DNA of 60,000 bases from assembly GCF_964355755.1 (NCBI RefSeq), contig NC_092674.1, positions 3,541,001 to 3,601,000 on the forward strand, given 5' to 3'. This DNA is from Antedon mediterranea. Lineage: Eukaryota > Echinodermata > Crinoidea > Comatulida > Antedonidae. The stretch's first letter is position 1, and each line of letters opens with the position of its first letter. Positions 10,801 through 22,500 of the stretch are shown one piece after another. A program made the translations under genes and the position numbers. The notes below the pieces were generated by a model that made no database searches, was not told the DNA's origin, and was given only the letters and a program-made list of their open reading frames with translations.

Positions 10801-12057
10801 CTGAACCAGGGGCCCCCACTGAACCAGGGGCCCCCACTGAACCAGGGGCCCCCACTGAACCAGGGGCCCCCACTGAACCAGGGGGCGATTTTTTTTTTCG
10901 TACATAAGTTGGGGACCCCTTCATGAAACGTCACAAAATAAACATGAATAATTCATCAGTTAAATTTGTTGTTCCGTGTGCACCCAAGCGTATAGCAACA
11001 AGAAGTGATTACAACTGCGATACGATACTTTCTACAGTAGGCCTAGGATTATAAGTCAATTCACGTGATTGCCTTCGCGCACTCTTCTTCACACAAAATG
11101 TGTCGAGTCGAGGCTAATCGACAGCTAGGCAAGTACGGCAAGACATTAAACTAAGTAGTAATTCATTGGACATGAAAGCTTAGACCCACAAGAATAAAGA
11201 ATGTGTAATTTGTGTACTGTATTTTTTTAATTCTGCTATTTTATTATCAAACAATATGCATGTACTCAAAGGAACTTTAAAAATGCGCGTATATGAACAC
11301 ATGAGATGGGAAGATTTGACCCACGAGAATAAAAATGTATTTTTGTGTAATGTTTATTGTTTAATTTTGCTGACTTATTACTCGGATTGTGTCATACTTA
11401 ACACACACACGTCACACACACTCACACAGCTACTACTAGAATAGACATGGGTTTAGAGACTAATAATTAGGCCTAATAGTATTAATAGAAACTATAGTTT
11501 TAACACGTAATTCTTTAGTAAAAAATTATATTAAAAACACCATAAACTAAAGGCTGATTATTTCGACAATCCACACAAAACGCCGCTATTCTTCTATGAA
11601 ATCGCACGCCGCAACAACAGCGGAGATAGGCCTAGAATCGTACCGCACTTGTGTAATCACTTCTTGTTGCTATACGCTTGGGTGCACACGGAACAAGAAA
11701 ATTTAACTGATGAATTATTCATGTTTATTTTGTGACGTTTCATGAGGGGGTCCCCAACTTATGTACGAAAAAAAAAATCGCAACCAGGGGGCCCAACTAA
11801 ACCAGGGGGCCCCACTGAACCAGGGGCCCACTGAACCAGGGGCCCCACTGAACCAGGGGGGCCACTGAATACAATGTACCTGTACTTGAATATTATTATT
11901 TTCTTTTACTTGCAGCGATGGAGATGGAATTCACTTAAAGAGTGACCTTAACAACGGTTGGACGTCTTACTGCGATACATTTGGAAACCCACCTCTAGCA
12001 TCAAATGGACAGTTCCAGTGTGCAGAAGTTGAAGTTGTGTCATTTGACACAGATTAG
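4577..12057 (+). CDS. TBC1D24: TBC1D24 (Skywalker) orthologue, TBC plus TLDc protein, 9 coding exons, 527 aa
   Basis: Coding exons join(4577-4895, 5329-5639, 6438-6536, 6743-6833, 7931-8013, 8188-8355, 9877-10035, 10264-10475, 11916-12057). All introns are GT-AG, phases match at every junction and the sum is 1584 nt, so 527 codons plus TAG. An in-frame TAG at 4559 lies just before the ATG, supporting this start. The TBC domain spans about residues 62-300, and the TLDc domain about 358-527 with [18 protein letters not shown] and the terminal [11 protein letters not shown] signature. Length fits the family (human about 559 aa). TBC1D24 proteins act in synaptic vesicle and endosomal trafficking, bind phosphoinositides and have been linked to Rab35/ARF6; oxidation-resistance roles are attributed to TLDc. 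The canonical TBC glutamine-finger site reads YCP instead of YCQ, as I recall for vertebrate TBC1D24, so classical GAP catalysis is doubtful. The promoter and 5' UTR were not located. The combination TBC then TLDc is diagnostic. Confidence 0.95.
4903..5196. mobile_element. Split MITE with a non-LTR retrotransposon relic inside (TBC1D24 intron 1)
   Basis: 4905-4947 matches the interior of the GCTCTGTCTACAC MITE (GTTTGACAAAAAAAGGCACA), and 5160-5194 matches its right end (TATAGTGTAAACAGAGCTTT). Between them, about 4948-5145, the minus strand encodes a decayed reverse-transcriptase C terminus ([20 protein letters not shown]) followed by a tail reading TGCGCTATACAAGTAATAAT, typical of CR1/L2-like 3' ends. 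Confidence 0.65.
5329..5639 (+). CDS. TBC1D24: TBC1D24 coding exon 2 (TBC core)
   Basis: Acceptor TTTCGCAG/AA, donor ATA/GTAAGT. It encodes residues 107-210, including [19 protein letters not shown], the motif-B region of the TBC fold with the usual catalytic glutamine replaced by proline, then the ECLVALL and TRVEYEAF helices. Confidence 0.93.
6158..6323. mobile_element. Foldback MITE, GAGCGGTAA-type, copy 1 (TBC1D24 intron 2)
   Basis: Left end CCAATTTACACATACGAGCG and right end GCTCGTCTGTGTAAAGTGG are imperfect inverted copies, with GGTAA/TTACC just inside. A second copy lies near 45983-46203. Confidence 0.65.
6438..6536 (+). CDS. TBC1D24: TBC1D24 coding exon 3
   Basis: 99 nt, phase 0 to 0, residues 211-243 with [18 protein letters not shown], the TBC segment preceding the last helices. 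Acceptor TTACAG, donor CTG/GTAAGT. Confidence 0.92.
6588..6690. mobile_element. GCTCTGTCTACAC MITE (TBC1D24 intron 3)
   Basis: Begins TAAAGCTCTGTCTACACTAT and ends GTGTACACAGAGCTTA, with ATGTGATGTGCCCATATATG in the middle. It fills half of the 206-bp intron. Confidence 0.85.
6743..6833 (+). CDS. TBC1D24: TBC1D24 coding exon 4
   Basis: Residues 244-273 plus one base. Contains [13 protein letters not shown], a strongly conserved TBC1D24 segment; R260 probably matches the second arginine of the phosphoinositide pocket. Acceptor TTTTAG, donor ACAG/GTAACT. Confidence 0.92.
7330..7494. mobile_element. GCTCTGTCTACAC MITE plus partial right-end duplicate (TBC1D24 intron 4)
   Basis: One fairly complete copy (7330-7439) followed directly by a second right half (about 7453-7494), both ending GTAGACAGAGCTTTA. 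The repeated ATGACATCATATCA shows the partial copy arose from the same family. Confidence 0.8.
7500..7550. repeat. Perfect 19-bp-arm hairpin (intron 4)
   Basis: Arms AAAAATAAATCTATTCAA and TTGAATAGATTTATTTTT around a 13-base loop, immediately after the MITE right end. Origin unknown. Confidence 0.85.
7931..8013 (+). CDS. TBC1D24: TBC1D24 coding exon 5
   Basis: 83 nt giving residues 274-301 ([20 protein letters not shown]...). End of the TBC helical region. Acceptor GTTTAAG, donor AAG/GTGAGA. Too short and unremarkable to be found alone; supported by phase closure with exons 4 and 6. Confidence 0.88.
8188..8355 (+). CDS. TBC1D24: TBC1D24 coding exon 6 (linker)
   Basis: 168 nt, residues 302-357, begins [17 protein letters not shown], the conserved segment after the TBC domain, then a polar linker to TLDc. 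Donor CAG/GTGAGT. Confidence 0.9.
8963..9400 (+). repeat. Direct repeat pair and dispersed repeat (TBC1D24 intron 6)
   Basis: GAACAAGGACCATTATATGG and the following 60-odd bases occur at about 8963 and again at about 9303. Between them, 9073-9256, is a copy of a dispersed repeat (TTGCCTGCAATGTGATATTT ... CTATTGCAG) also present at 28057-28297 in the same orientation. Confidence 0.75.
9877..10035 (+). CDS. TBC1D24: TBC1D24 coding exon 7 (start of TLDc)
   Basis: 159 nt, residues 358-410. [20 protein letters not shown] followed by [13 protein letters not shown] is the start of TLDc. Acceptor TTGCAG, donor GAG/GTATGT; a MITE starts 11 bases into the following intron. Confidence 0.93.
10046..10160. 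mobile_element. GCTCTGTCTACAC MITE (TBC1D24 intron 7)
   Basis: Starts TAAAGCTCCGTCTACACTAT, interior GTGATGTGCCCATATATGG, right half TTTGGGCACATTTTTTGATA, right tip decayed. It occupies half of a 228-bp intron and starts 11 bases after the donor. Confidence 0.8.
10264..10475 (+). CDS. TBC1D24: TBC1D24 coding exon 8 (TLDc core)
   Basis: 212 nt, residues 411-480 plus two bases. [23 protein letters not shown] and LLVIGGG are hallmark TLDc strands. Acceptor ACACAG, donor GAGG/GTAAGT. Confidence 0.95.
10625..10883. repeat. 17-18-bp GC-rich minisatellite (TBC1D24 intron 8)
   Basis: About 15 units of CCACTGAACCAGGGGCCC, with an older CTGATCCAGTGGCCCCA variant at the left. The array continues at 11787-11875 in the same orientation on the far side of the inserted element. 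The open frames it creates, with collagen-like GSVGAP, are artefacts. Confidence 0.9.
10884..11786. mobile_element. Non-autonomous element with about 150-bp terminal inverted repeats, inserted in the minisatellite
   Basis: Left end GCGATTTTTTTTTTCGTACA and right end TGTACGAAAAAAAAAATCGC are exact inverse complements. Similarity continues about 150 bp inward (through GTGCACCCAAGCGTATAGCA on the left and its complement near 11670) and then decays. AACCAGGGG occurs on both outer sides, compatible with a target-site duplication but also expected from the minisatellite itself. No transposase is encoded. Confidence 0.85.
11787..11875. repeat. Right remnant of the 18-bp minisatellite
   Basis: Five units of CACTGAACCAGGGGCCC with length variation, same orientation as 10625-10883. 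Confidence 0.85.
11916..12057 (+). CDS. TBC1D24: TBC1D24 coding exon 9 (C terminus)
   Basis: 142 nt, residues 481-527 then TAG at 12055. Contains [20 protein letters not shown] and ends [10 protein letters not shown]. Acceptor CTTGCAG. A possible polyadenylation signal AATAAA lies at 12843-12848; shorter 3' ends are possible. Confidence 0.94.
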
Positions 12058-12539
12058 TATTCTTACTAATAGTTGTTCCATTGTAATAATGAATGTTACT
12101 TGCAAAGGTTATCAGGGTTTATACTAGTACTGAACATTCCACAATTTGAGTAATTCTAACATTTGTTGGACATGTTTAAAATACTTATATTTGATACACA
12201 TCGCTTAGTGTCATAATCAGAAATGTCTGGTCAAATCATATGTATATTTTTATTGTTTTACAGACACTAAATAATAATAACAATAATGTAATACAATACT
12301 GTAATATTAAAATGTAAGGTTTTGTTCCGGGCATTAAATGTTATTTTTATATAAAGGTTATATATTATTTTTTTAAACTATATTATAAATAACCAACTTA
12401 TTTTTATTTACTTTTGTATAAGGTAAATGATTTTAATTAACGTCTATAAAACAATATTATTTTTCTTAGTAGATAAATATCAATAGCAATTTAACCATAT
12501 GGCAAATAACAATTTTGACAGTGGTTAATGGAGAATTAA

Positions 12540-12800
12540 TGTGTTATTAAATAAGACTATTATATTATTATTATTAATGTGGTTAGTGTCTAATTTAAAT
12601 AACTATAGCAAGTTAGGTGTGGCTGAATTTTACTGCATGTGCTATACTACTGTTATATTGTTAATATTTATTGGACATTCTGTTATTAAATATTACTATA
12701 CAGTATTATTATTAATATGGTTAGTGTCTAATTTATAGCAAGTGTGGCTGAATTTTATAATACTGCATGTGTCATAATACTTATTGTTAATATTTATTTC
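12540..12800 (+). repeat. Imperfect tandem duplication downstream of TBC1D24
   Basis: Two copies of a segment containing GTGGTTAGTGTCTAATTTA, ATAGCAAGTTAGGTGTGGCT and TGCATGTG, about 140-150 bp apart. It may lie in the 3' UTR. Confidence 0.7.
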
Positions 12801-12842
12801 CTCGTACATACCTACCCTACTATGTATTTACTTGCACTTTTG

Positions 12843-12848
12843 AATAAA
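12843..12848 (+). terminator. TBC1D24: Possible TBC1D24 polyadenylation signal
   Basis: AATAAA about 790 bases after the stop codon and before the satellite. Candidate only; there are several AT-rich near matches upstream. Confidence 0.3.
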
Positions 12849-12954
12849 TGATGGTAAAAATGATGCATTTTAAAATGTTATTTTTGCTTTTTTTTTATAT
12901 ATCTCTCTAGTACAAGACTGAACAATAATAATACATATTTGTCCAGGGAAGTTT

Positions 12955-13505
12955 CCGAAAAATGTTTTGAGAACTGGTTACTATGACTATATAGGATGAT
13001 TGTAACGCAATATATTTGCATAAAAAGCAATATTATTGCATAATAATTACATTTTAAAAGGTCAATATTTTGGCTGTTTTTGAAAAAATTCCTGTACAGG
13101 GAAATTTTCGAAAAATTACCAAATTTCGACCCTTTTATTTTTTGACCAAACTGGTTACTGTGACTATATAAGAGGATGATAACGCAATATATGTGCATAT
13201 ATGCTAATATTATTTCATAATTGAATTTAAAAAATCGATATTTTGGTTATTTTTGAAAAAATTCCTGTACTATAGCACAGGGAAATTTTCGAAAAATTAC
13301 CAAGTTTCGACCCTTTTATTTTTGACCAAACTGGTTACTATGACTATATAAGATGGATAAAGCAATATATATGAATATATGGCAATATTATTGCATAATA
13401 ATTGAATTTTAAAAAGTAGATATTTTGGCTATTTAAAAAAAATTCCTGTAAAGGGAAATTTTCGAAAAATTACCAAATTTCGACCCTTTTATTTTTTGAC
13501 CAAAC
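12955..13505. repeat. Left flank of the satellite: variant monomers
   Basis: About three diverged copies of a unit near 185 bp: CTGGTTACTATGACTATATA, then ATAACGCAATATATGTGCAT, an AT-rich stretch, AAAAATTCCTGTACTATAGC and TTTCGACCCTTTTATTTTTG. It shares GGTTACTAT and the CCCTGTACTATAG palindrome arm with the main array but lacks the TGCGCA hairpin module. The same variant reappears at the right end (26215-26530). Confidence 0.85.
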
Positions 13506-16500
13506 TGGTTACTATAGCACAACTGACATGCGCAGAACCCATTATTCGACTCTGCGCATTTTTATTATGCTATAGTACCATTTACGTCAAAAAATGAAAG
13601 GGTCGAAATTCAGCAATTTTTCGAAAATTTCCCTGTACTATAGTACAGGGTTTTTTTCAAATAATTGCCAATTTTCGACCTTTTTATTTTTCGATAAAAC
13701 TGGTTACCATAGCACAATTGACATGCGCAGAACCCATTATTCGACTCTGCGCAAGTTTATTATGCTATAGTAACTATTTATGTCAAAAATTAAAAGGTCG
13801 AAAATTGGCCATTTTTTGAAAATTTCCCTGTATTATAGTACAGGGATTTTTAAAAAAATGTGCAATTTTCGACCTTTTTATTTTTCGATAAAACTGGTTA
13901 CTATAGCACAATTGACATGCGCAGAACCCATTATTCGACTCTGCGCATGTTTATTATGCTATAGTAACCATTTACGTCAAAAAATGAAAGGGTCGAAATT
14001 CGGCAATTTTTCGAAAATTTCCCTGTACTATAGTACAGGGTTTTTTCAAATAATTGCCAATTTTCGACCTTTTTATTTTTCGATAAAACTGGTTACTATA
14101 GCACTATTGACATGCGCAGAACCCATTATTCGACTCTGCGCATGTTTATTATGCTATAGTAACTATTTATGTCAAAAGTGGTTACTATAGCACAATTGAC
14201 ATGCGCAGAACCCATTATTTGACTCTGCGCATGTTTATTATGCTATAGTAACCATTTACGTAAAAAAATAAAAGGGTCGAAAATCGGCCATTTTTCGAAA
14301 ATTTCCCTGTACTATAGTACAGTGATTTTTTCAAATAATTGCCAATTTTCGACCTTTTTATTTTTCGATAAAACTGGATATTATAGCACAATTGACATGC
14401 GCAGAACCCATTATTCGACTCTACGCATGTTTATATGCTATAGTAACTATTTATTTCAAAAGGGGTTACTATAGCACAATTGAGATGCGTAGAAACCATT
14501 ATTTGACTCTACGCATGTTTATTATGCTATAGTAACCATTTATGTCAAAAAATAAAAGGGTCGAAAATCGGCCATTTTTCGAAAATTTACCTGTACTATA
14601 GTACAGGGATTTTTCCAAAAATGGCCAATTTTTGACCTTTTTATTTTTCGATAAAACTGGTTACTATAGCACAATTGACATGCGCAGAACCCATTATTTG
14701 ACTCTGCGCATGTTTATTATGCTATGGTAACTATTTATGTCAAAAGTGGTTACTATAGCACATTTGACATGCGCAGAACCCATTATTCGACTCTGCGCAT
14801 GTTTATTATGCTAAAGTAACTATTTATGTCAAAAGTGGTTACGATAGCACAATTGACATGCGTAGAAACCATTATTTGACTCTGCGCATGTTTATTATGC
14901 TATAGTAACCATTTACGTCAAAAAATGAAAGGGTCGAAATTCGGCCATTTTTCGAAAATTTCCCTGTACTATAGTACAGGGTTTTTTCAAATAATTGCCA
15001 ATTTTCGACCTTTTTATTTTTCGATAAAACTAGTTACTATAGCACTATCGACATGCGCAGAACCCATTATTCGACTCTGCGCATGTTTATTATGCTATAG
15101 TAACTATTTATGTCAAAAGTGGTTACTATAGCACAGTTGACATGCGCAGAACCCATTATTCGACTCTGCGCATGTTTATTATGCTATAGTAACCATTTAT
15201 GTCAAAAAATAAAAGGGTCGAAAATCGGCCATTTTTCGAAAATTTCCCTGTACTATAGTAAAGGGATTTTACGAAAAATGGCCAATTTTCGACCTTTTTA
15301 TTTTTCGATAAAACTGGTTACTATAGCACAATTGACATGCGCAGAACCCATTATTCGACTCTGCGCATGTTTATTATGCTATAGTAACTATTTATGTCAA
15401 AAGTGGTTACTATAGCACAATTGACATGCGCAGAACCCATTATTTGACTCTGCGCATGTTTATTATGCTATAGTAACCATTTACGTAAAAAAATAAAAGG
15501 GTCGAAAATCGGCCATTTTTCGAAAATTTCCCTGTACTATAGTACAGTGATTTTTTCAAATAATTGCCAATTTTCGACCTTTTTATTTTTCGATAAAACT
15601 GGTTATTATAGCACAATTGACATGCGCAGAACCCATTATTCGACTCTACGCATGTTTATATGCTATAGTAACTATTTATTTCAAAAGTGGTTACTATAGC
15701 ACAATTGACGTGCCCAGAACCCATTATTCGACTCTGCGCATGTTTATTATGCTATAGTAACCATTTATGTCAAAAAATGAAAGGGTCGAAAATCGGCCAT
15801 TTTTCGAAAATTTCCCTGTACTATAGTACAGGATTTTTTCAAATAATTGCCAATTTTCGACCTTTTTATTTTTCGATAAAACTAGTTACTATAGCACTAT
15901 CGACATGCGCAGAACCCATTATTCGACTCTGCGCATGTTTATTATGCTATAGTAACTATTTATGTCAAAAGTGGTTACTATAGCACAGTTGACATGCGCA
16001 GAACCCATTATTCGACTCTGCGCATGTTTATTATGCTATAGTAACCATTTATGTCAAAAAATAAAAGGGTCGAAAATCGGCCATTTTTCGAAAATTTCCC
16101 TGTACTATAGTAAAGGGATTTTTCGAAAAATGGCCAATTTTCGACCTTTTTATTTTTCGATAAAACTGGTTACTATAGCACAATTGACATGCGCAGAACC
16201 CATTATTCGACTCTGCGCATGTTTATTATGCTATAGTAACTATTTATGTCAAAAGTGGTTACTATAGCACAATTGCCATGCGCAGAACCCATTATTTGAC
16301 TCTGCGCATGTTTATTATGCTATAGTAACCATTTACGTAAAAAAATAAAAGGGTCGAAAATCGGCCATTTTTCGAAAATTTCCCTGTACTATAGTACAGT
16401 GATTTTTTCAAATAATTGCCAATTTTCGACCTTTTTATTTTTCGATAAAACTGGTTATTATAGCACAATTGACATGCGCAGAACCCATTATTCGACTCTA

Positions 16501-19500
16501 CGCATGTTTATATGCTATAGTAACTATTTATTTCAAAAGTGGTTACTATAGCACAATTGACGTGCCCAGAACCCATTATTCGACTCTGCGCATGTTTATT
16601 ATGCTATAGTAACCATTTATGTCAAAAAATGAAAGGGTCGAAAATCGGCCATTTTTCGAAAACTTCCCTGTACTATAGTACAGGATTTTTTCAAATAATT
16701 GCCAATTTTCGACCTTTTTATTTTTCGATAAAACTGGTTACTATAGCACAATTAACATGCGCAGAACCCATTATTCGACTCTGTGCATGTTTATATGCTA
16801 TAGTAACTATTTATGTCAAAAGTGGTTACTATAGCACAATTGACATGCGCAGAACCTATTATTCGACTCTGCGCATGTTTATTATGCTATAGTAACTATT
16901 TATGTCAAAAGGGGTTACTATAGCACAATTGACATGCGTAGAAACCATTATTTGACTCTGCGCATGTTTATTATGCTATAGTAACCATTTACGTCAAAAA
17001 ATGAAAGGGTTGAAATTCGGCCATTTTTCGAAAATTTCCCTGTACTATAGTACAGGGTTTTTTCCAATAATTGCCAATTTTCGACCTTTTTATTTTTCGA
17101 TAAAACTGGTTACTATAGCACTATTGACATGCGCAGAACCCATTATTCGACTCTGCGCATGTTTATTATGCTATAGTAACCATTTAAGTCAAAAAATAAA
17201 AGGGTCGAAAATCGGCCATTTTTCGAAAATTTTCCTGTACTATAGTACAGGGATTTTTCAAAAAATGGCCAATTTTCGACCTTTTTGTTTTTCGATAAAA
17301 CTGGTTACTATAGCACTATTGACATGCGCAGAACCCATTATTCGACTCTGCGCATGTTTATTATGCTATAGTAACTATTTATGTCAAAAGTGGTTACTAT
17401 AGCACAATTGACATGCGCAGAACCCATTATTTGACTCTGCGCATGTTTATTATGCTATAGTAACCATTTACGTAAAAAAATAAAAGGGTCGAAAATCGGC
17501 CATTTTTCGAAAATTTCCCTGTACTATAGTACAGTGATTTTTTCAAATAATTGCCAATTTTCGACCTTTTTATTTTTCGATAAAACTGGTTACTATAGCA
17601 CAATTGACATGCGCAGAACCCATTATTCGACTCTACGCATGTTTATATGCTATAGTAACTATTTATTTCAAAAGTGGTTACTATAGCACAATTGACATGC
17701 CCAGAACCCATTATTCGACTCTGCGCATGTTTATTATGCTATAGTAACCATTTATGTCAAAAAATGAAAGGGTCGAAAATCGGCCATTTTTCGAAAATTT
17801 CCCTGTACTATAGTACAGGATTTTTTCAAATAATTGCCAATTTTCGACCTTTTTATTTTTCGATAAAACTGGTTACTATAGCACAATTAACATGCGCAGA
17901 ACCCATTATTCGACTCTGTGCATGTTTATTAAGCTATAGTAACTATTTATGTCAAAAGTGGTTACTATAGCACAGTTGACATGCGCAGAACCCATTATTC
18001 GACTCTGCGCATGTTTATTATGCTATAGTAACCATTTATGTCAAAAAATAAAAGGGTCGAAAATCGGCCATTTTTCGAAAATTTACCTGTACTATAGTAC
18101 AGGGATTTTTCCAAAAATGGCCAATTTTCGACCTTTTTATTTTTCGATAAAACTGGTTACTATAGCACAATTGACATGCGCAGAACCCATTATTTGACTC
18201 TGCGCATGTTTATTATGCTATGGTAACTATTTATGTCAAAAGTGGTTACTATAGCACAATTGACATGCGCAGAACCCATTATTCGACTCTGCGCGTGTTT
18301 ATTATGCTATAGTAACTATTTATGTCAAAAGTGGTTACTATAGCACAATTGACATGCGTAGAAACCATTATTTGACTCTGCGCATGTTTATTATGCTATA
18401 GTAACCATTTACGTCAAAAAATGAAAGGGTCGAAATTCGGCCATTTTTCGAAAATTTCCCTGTACTATACTACAGGGTTTTTTCAAATAATTGCCAATTT
18501 TCGACCTTTTTAATTTTCGATAAAACTGGTTACTATAGCACTATTGACATGCGCAGAACCCATTATTCGACTCTGCGCATGTTTATTATGCTATAGTAAC
18601 TATTTATGTCAAAAGTGGTTACTATAGCACAATTGACATGCGCAGAACCCATTATTTGACTCTGCGCATGTTTATTATGCTATAGTAACCATTTACGTAC
18701 AAAAATAAAAGGGTCGAAAATCGGCCATTTTTCGAAAATTTCCCTGTACTATAGTACAGTGATTTTTTCAAATAATTGCCAATTTTCGACCTTTTTATTT
18801 TTCGATAAAACTGGTTACTATAGCACAATTGACATGCGCAGAACCCATTATTCGACTCTACGCATGTTTATATGCTATAGTAACTATTTATTTCAAAAGT
18901 GGTTACTATAGCACAATTGACATGCCCAGAACCCATTATTTGACTCTGCGCATGTTTATTATGCTATAGTAACCATTTACGTAAAAAAATAAAAGGGTTG
19001 AAAATCGGCCATTTTTCGAAAATTTCCCTGTACTATAGTACAGTGATTTTTTCAAATAATTGCCAATTTTCGACCTTTTTATTTTTCGATAAAACTGGTT
19101 ACTATAGCACAATTGACATACGCAGAACCCATTATTCGACTCTACGCATGTTTATATGCTATAGTAACTATTTATTTCAAAAGTGGTTACTATAGCACAA
19201 TTGACATGCCCAGAACCCATTATTCGACTCTGCGCATGTTTATTATGCTATAGTAACCATTTATGTCAAAAAATGAAAGGGTCGAAAATCGGCCATTTTT
19301 TGAAAATTTCCCTGTACTATAGTACAGGATTTTTTCAAATAATTGCCAATTTTCGACCTTTTTATTTTTCGATAAAACTGGTTACTATAGCACAATTAAC
19401 ATGCGCAGAACCCATTATTCGACTCTGTGCATGTTTATTAAGCTATAGTAACTATTTATGTCAAAAGTGGTTACTATAGCACAGTTGACATGCGCAGAAC

Positions 19501-22500
19501 CCATTATTCGACTCTGCGCATGTTTATTATGCTATAGTAACCATTTATGTCAAAAAATAAAAGGGTCGAAAATCGGCCGTTTTTCGAAAATTTACCTGTA
19601 CTATAGTACAGGGATTTTTCCAAAAATGGCCAATTTTCGACCTTTTTATTTTTCGATAAAACTGGTTACTATAGCACAATTGACATGCGCAGAACCCATT
19701 ATTTGACTCTGCGCATGTTTATTATGCTATGGTAACTATTTATGTCAAAAGTGGTTACTATAGCACAATTGACATGTGCAGAACCCATTATTCGACTCTG
19801 CGCATGTTTATTATGCTATAGTAACTATTTATGTCAAAAGTGGTTACTATAGCACAATTGACATGCGTAGAAACCATTATTTGACTCTGCGCATGTTTAT
19901 TATGCTATAGTAACCATTTACGTCAAAAAATGAAAGGGTCGAAATTCGGCCATTTTTCGAAAATTTCCCTATACTATACTACAGGGTTTTTTCAAATAAT
20001 TGCCAATTTTCGACCTTTTTATTTTTCGATAAAACTGGTTACTATAGCACTATTGACATGCGCAGAACCCATTATTCGACTCTGCGCATGTTTATTATGC
20101 TATAGTAACTATTTATGTCAAAAGTGGTTACTATAGCACAGTTGACATGCGCAGAACCCATTATTCGACTCTGCGCATGTTTATTATGCTATAGTAACCA
20201 TTTATGTCAAAAAATAAAAGGGTCGAAAATCGGCCATTTTTCGAAAATTTCCCTGATTTTTCCAAAAATGGCCAATTTTCGACCTTTTTATTATTCGATA
20301 AAACTGGTTACTATAGCACAATTGACATGCGCAGAACCCATTATTTGACTCTGCGCATGTTTATTATGCTATGGTAACTATTTATGTCAAAAGTGGTTAC
20401 TATAGCACATTTGACATGCGCAGAACCCATTATTCGACTCTGCGCATTTTTATTATGCTATAGTAACTATTTATGTCAAAAGTGGTTACTATAGCACAAT
20501 TGACATGCGTAGAAACCATTATTTGACTCTGCGCATGTTTATTATGCTATAGTAACCATTTACGTCAAAAAATGAAAGGGTCGAAATTCGGCAATTTTTC
20601 GAAAATTTCGCTGTACTATAGTACAGTGATTTTTTCAAATAATTGCCAATTTTCGACCTTTTTATTTTTCGATAAAACTGGTTACTATAGCACAATTGAC
20701 ATGCGCAGAACCCATTATTCGACTCTACGCATGTTTATATGCTATAGTAACTATTTATTTCAAAAGTGGTTACTATAGCACAATTGACATGCCCAGAACC
20801 CATTATTTCACTCTGCGCATGTTTATTATGCTATAGTAACCATTTACGTAAAAAAATAAAAGGGTCGAAAATCGGCCATTTTTCGAAAATTTCCCTGTAC
20901 TATAGTACAGTGATTTTTTCAAATAATTGCCAATTTTCGACCTTTTTATTTTTCGATAAAACTGGTTACTATAGCACAATTGACATGCGCAGAACCCATT
21001 ATTCGACTCTACGCATGTTTATATGCTATAGTAACTATTTATTTCAAAAGTGGTTACTATAGCACAATTGACATGCCCAGAACCCATTATTCGACTCTGC
21101 GCATGTTTATTATGCTATAGTAACCATTTATGTCAAAAAATGAAAGGGTCGAAAATCGGCCATTTTTCGAAAATTTCCCTGTACTATAGTACAGGATTTT
21201 TTCAAATAATTGCCAATTTTCGACCTTTTTATTTTTCGATAAAACTGGTTACTATAGCACAATTAACATGCGCAGAACCCATTATTCGACTCTGTGCATG
21301 TTTATTAAGCTATAGTAACTATTTATGTCAAAAGTGGTTACTATAGCACAGTTGACATGCGCAGAACCCATTATTCGACTCTGCGCATGTTTATTATGCT
21401 ATAGTAACCATTTATGTCAAAAAATAAAAGGGTCGAAAATCGGCCGTTTTTCGAAAATTTACCTGTACTATAGTACAGGGATTTTTCCAAAAATGGCCAA
21501 TTTTCGACCTTTTTATTTTTCGATAAAACTGGTTACTATAGCACAATTGACATGCGCAGAACCCATTATTTGACTCTGCGCATGTTTATTATGCTATGGT
21601 AACTATTTATGTCAAAAGTGGTTACTATAGCACAATTGACATGCGCAGAACCCATTATTCGACTCTATGCATGTTTATTATGCTATAGTAACTATTTATG
21701 TCAAAAGTGGTTACTATAGCACAATTGACATGCGTAGAAACCATTATTTGACTCTGCGCATGTTTATTATGCTATAGTAACCATTTACGTCAAAAAATGA
21801 AAGGGTCGAAATTCGGCCATTTTTCGAAAATTTCCCTGTACTATACTGCAGGGTTTTTTCAAATAATTGCCAATTTTCGACCTTTTTATTTTTCGATAAA
21901 ACTGGTTACTATAGCACTATTGACATGCGCAGAACCCATTATTCGACTCTGCGCATGTTTATTATGCTATAGTAACTATTTATGTCAAAAGTGGTTACTA
22001 TAGCACAGTTGACATGCGCAGAACCCATTATTCGACTCTGCGCATGTTTATTATGCTATAGTAACCATTTATGTCAAAAAATAAAAGGGTCGAAAATCGG
22101 CCATTTTTCGAAAATTTACCTGTACTATAGTACAGGGATTTTTCAAAAAATGGCCAATTTTCGACCTTTTTATTTTTCGATAAAACTGGTTACTATAGCA
22201 CAATTGACATGCGCAGAACCCATTATTTGACTCTGCGCATGTTTATTATGCTATGGTAACTATTTATGTCAAAAGTGGTTACTATAGCACATTTGACATG
22301 CGCAGAACCCATTATTCGACTCTGCGCATTTTTATTATGCTATAGTAACTATTTATGTCAAAAGTGGTTACTATAGCACAATTGACATGCGTTGAAACCA
22401 TTATTTGACTCTGCGCATGTTTATTATGCTATAGTAACCATTTACGTCAAAAAATGAAAGGGTCGAAATTCGGCCATTTTTCGAAAATTTCCCTGTACTA

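Noticed and set aside
10588-10934. Collagen- or antifreeze-like G-S-V-G-A-P repeat frames on the minus strand
   Set aside because: By-product of the 18-bp GC-rich minisatellite; other frames give equally regular peptides and the array is intronic and split by a transposon.
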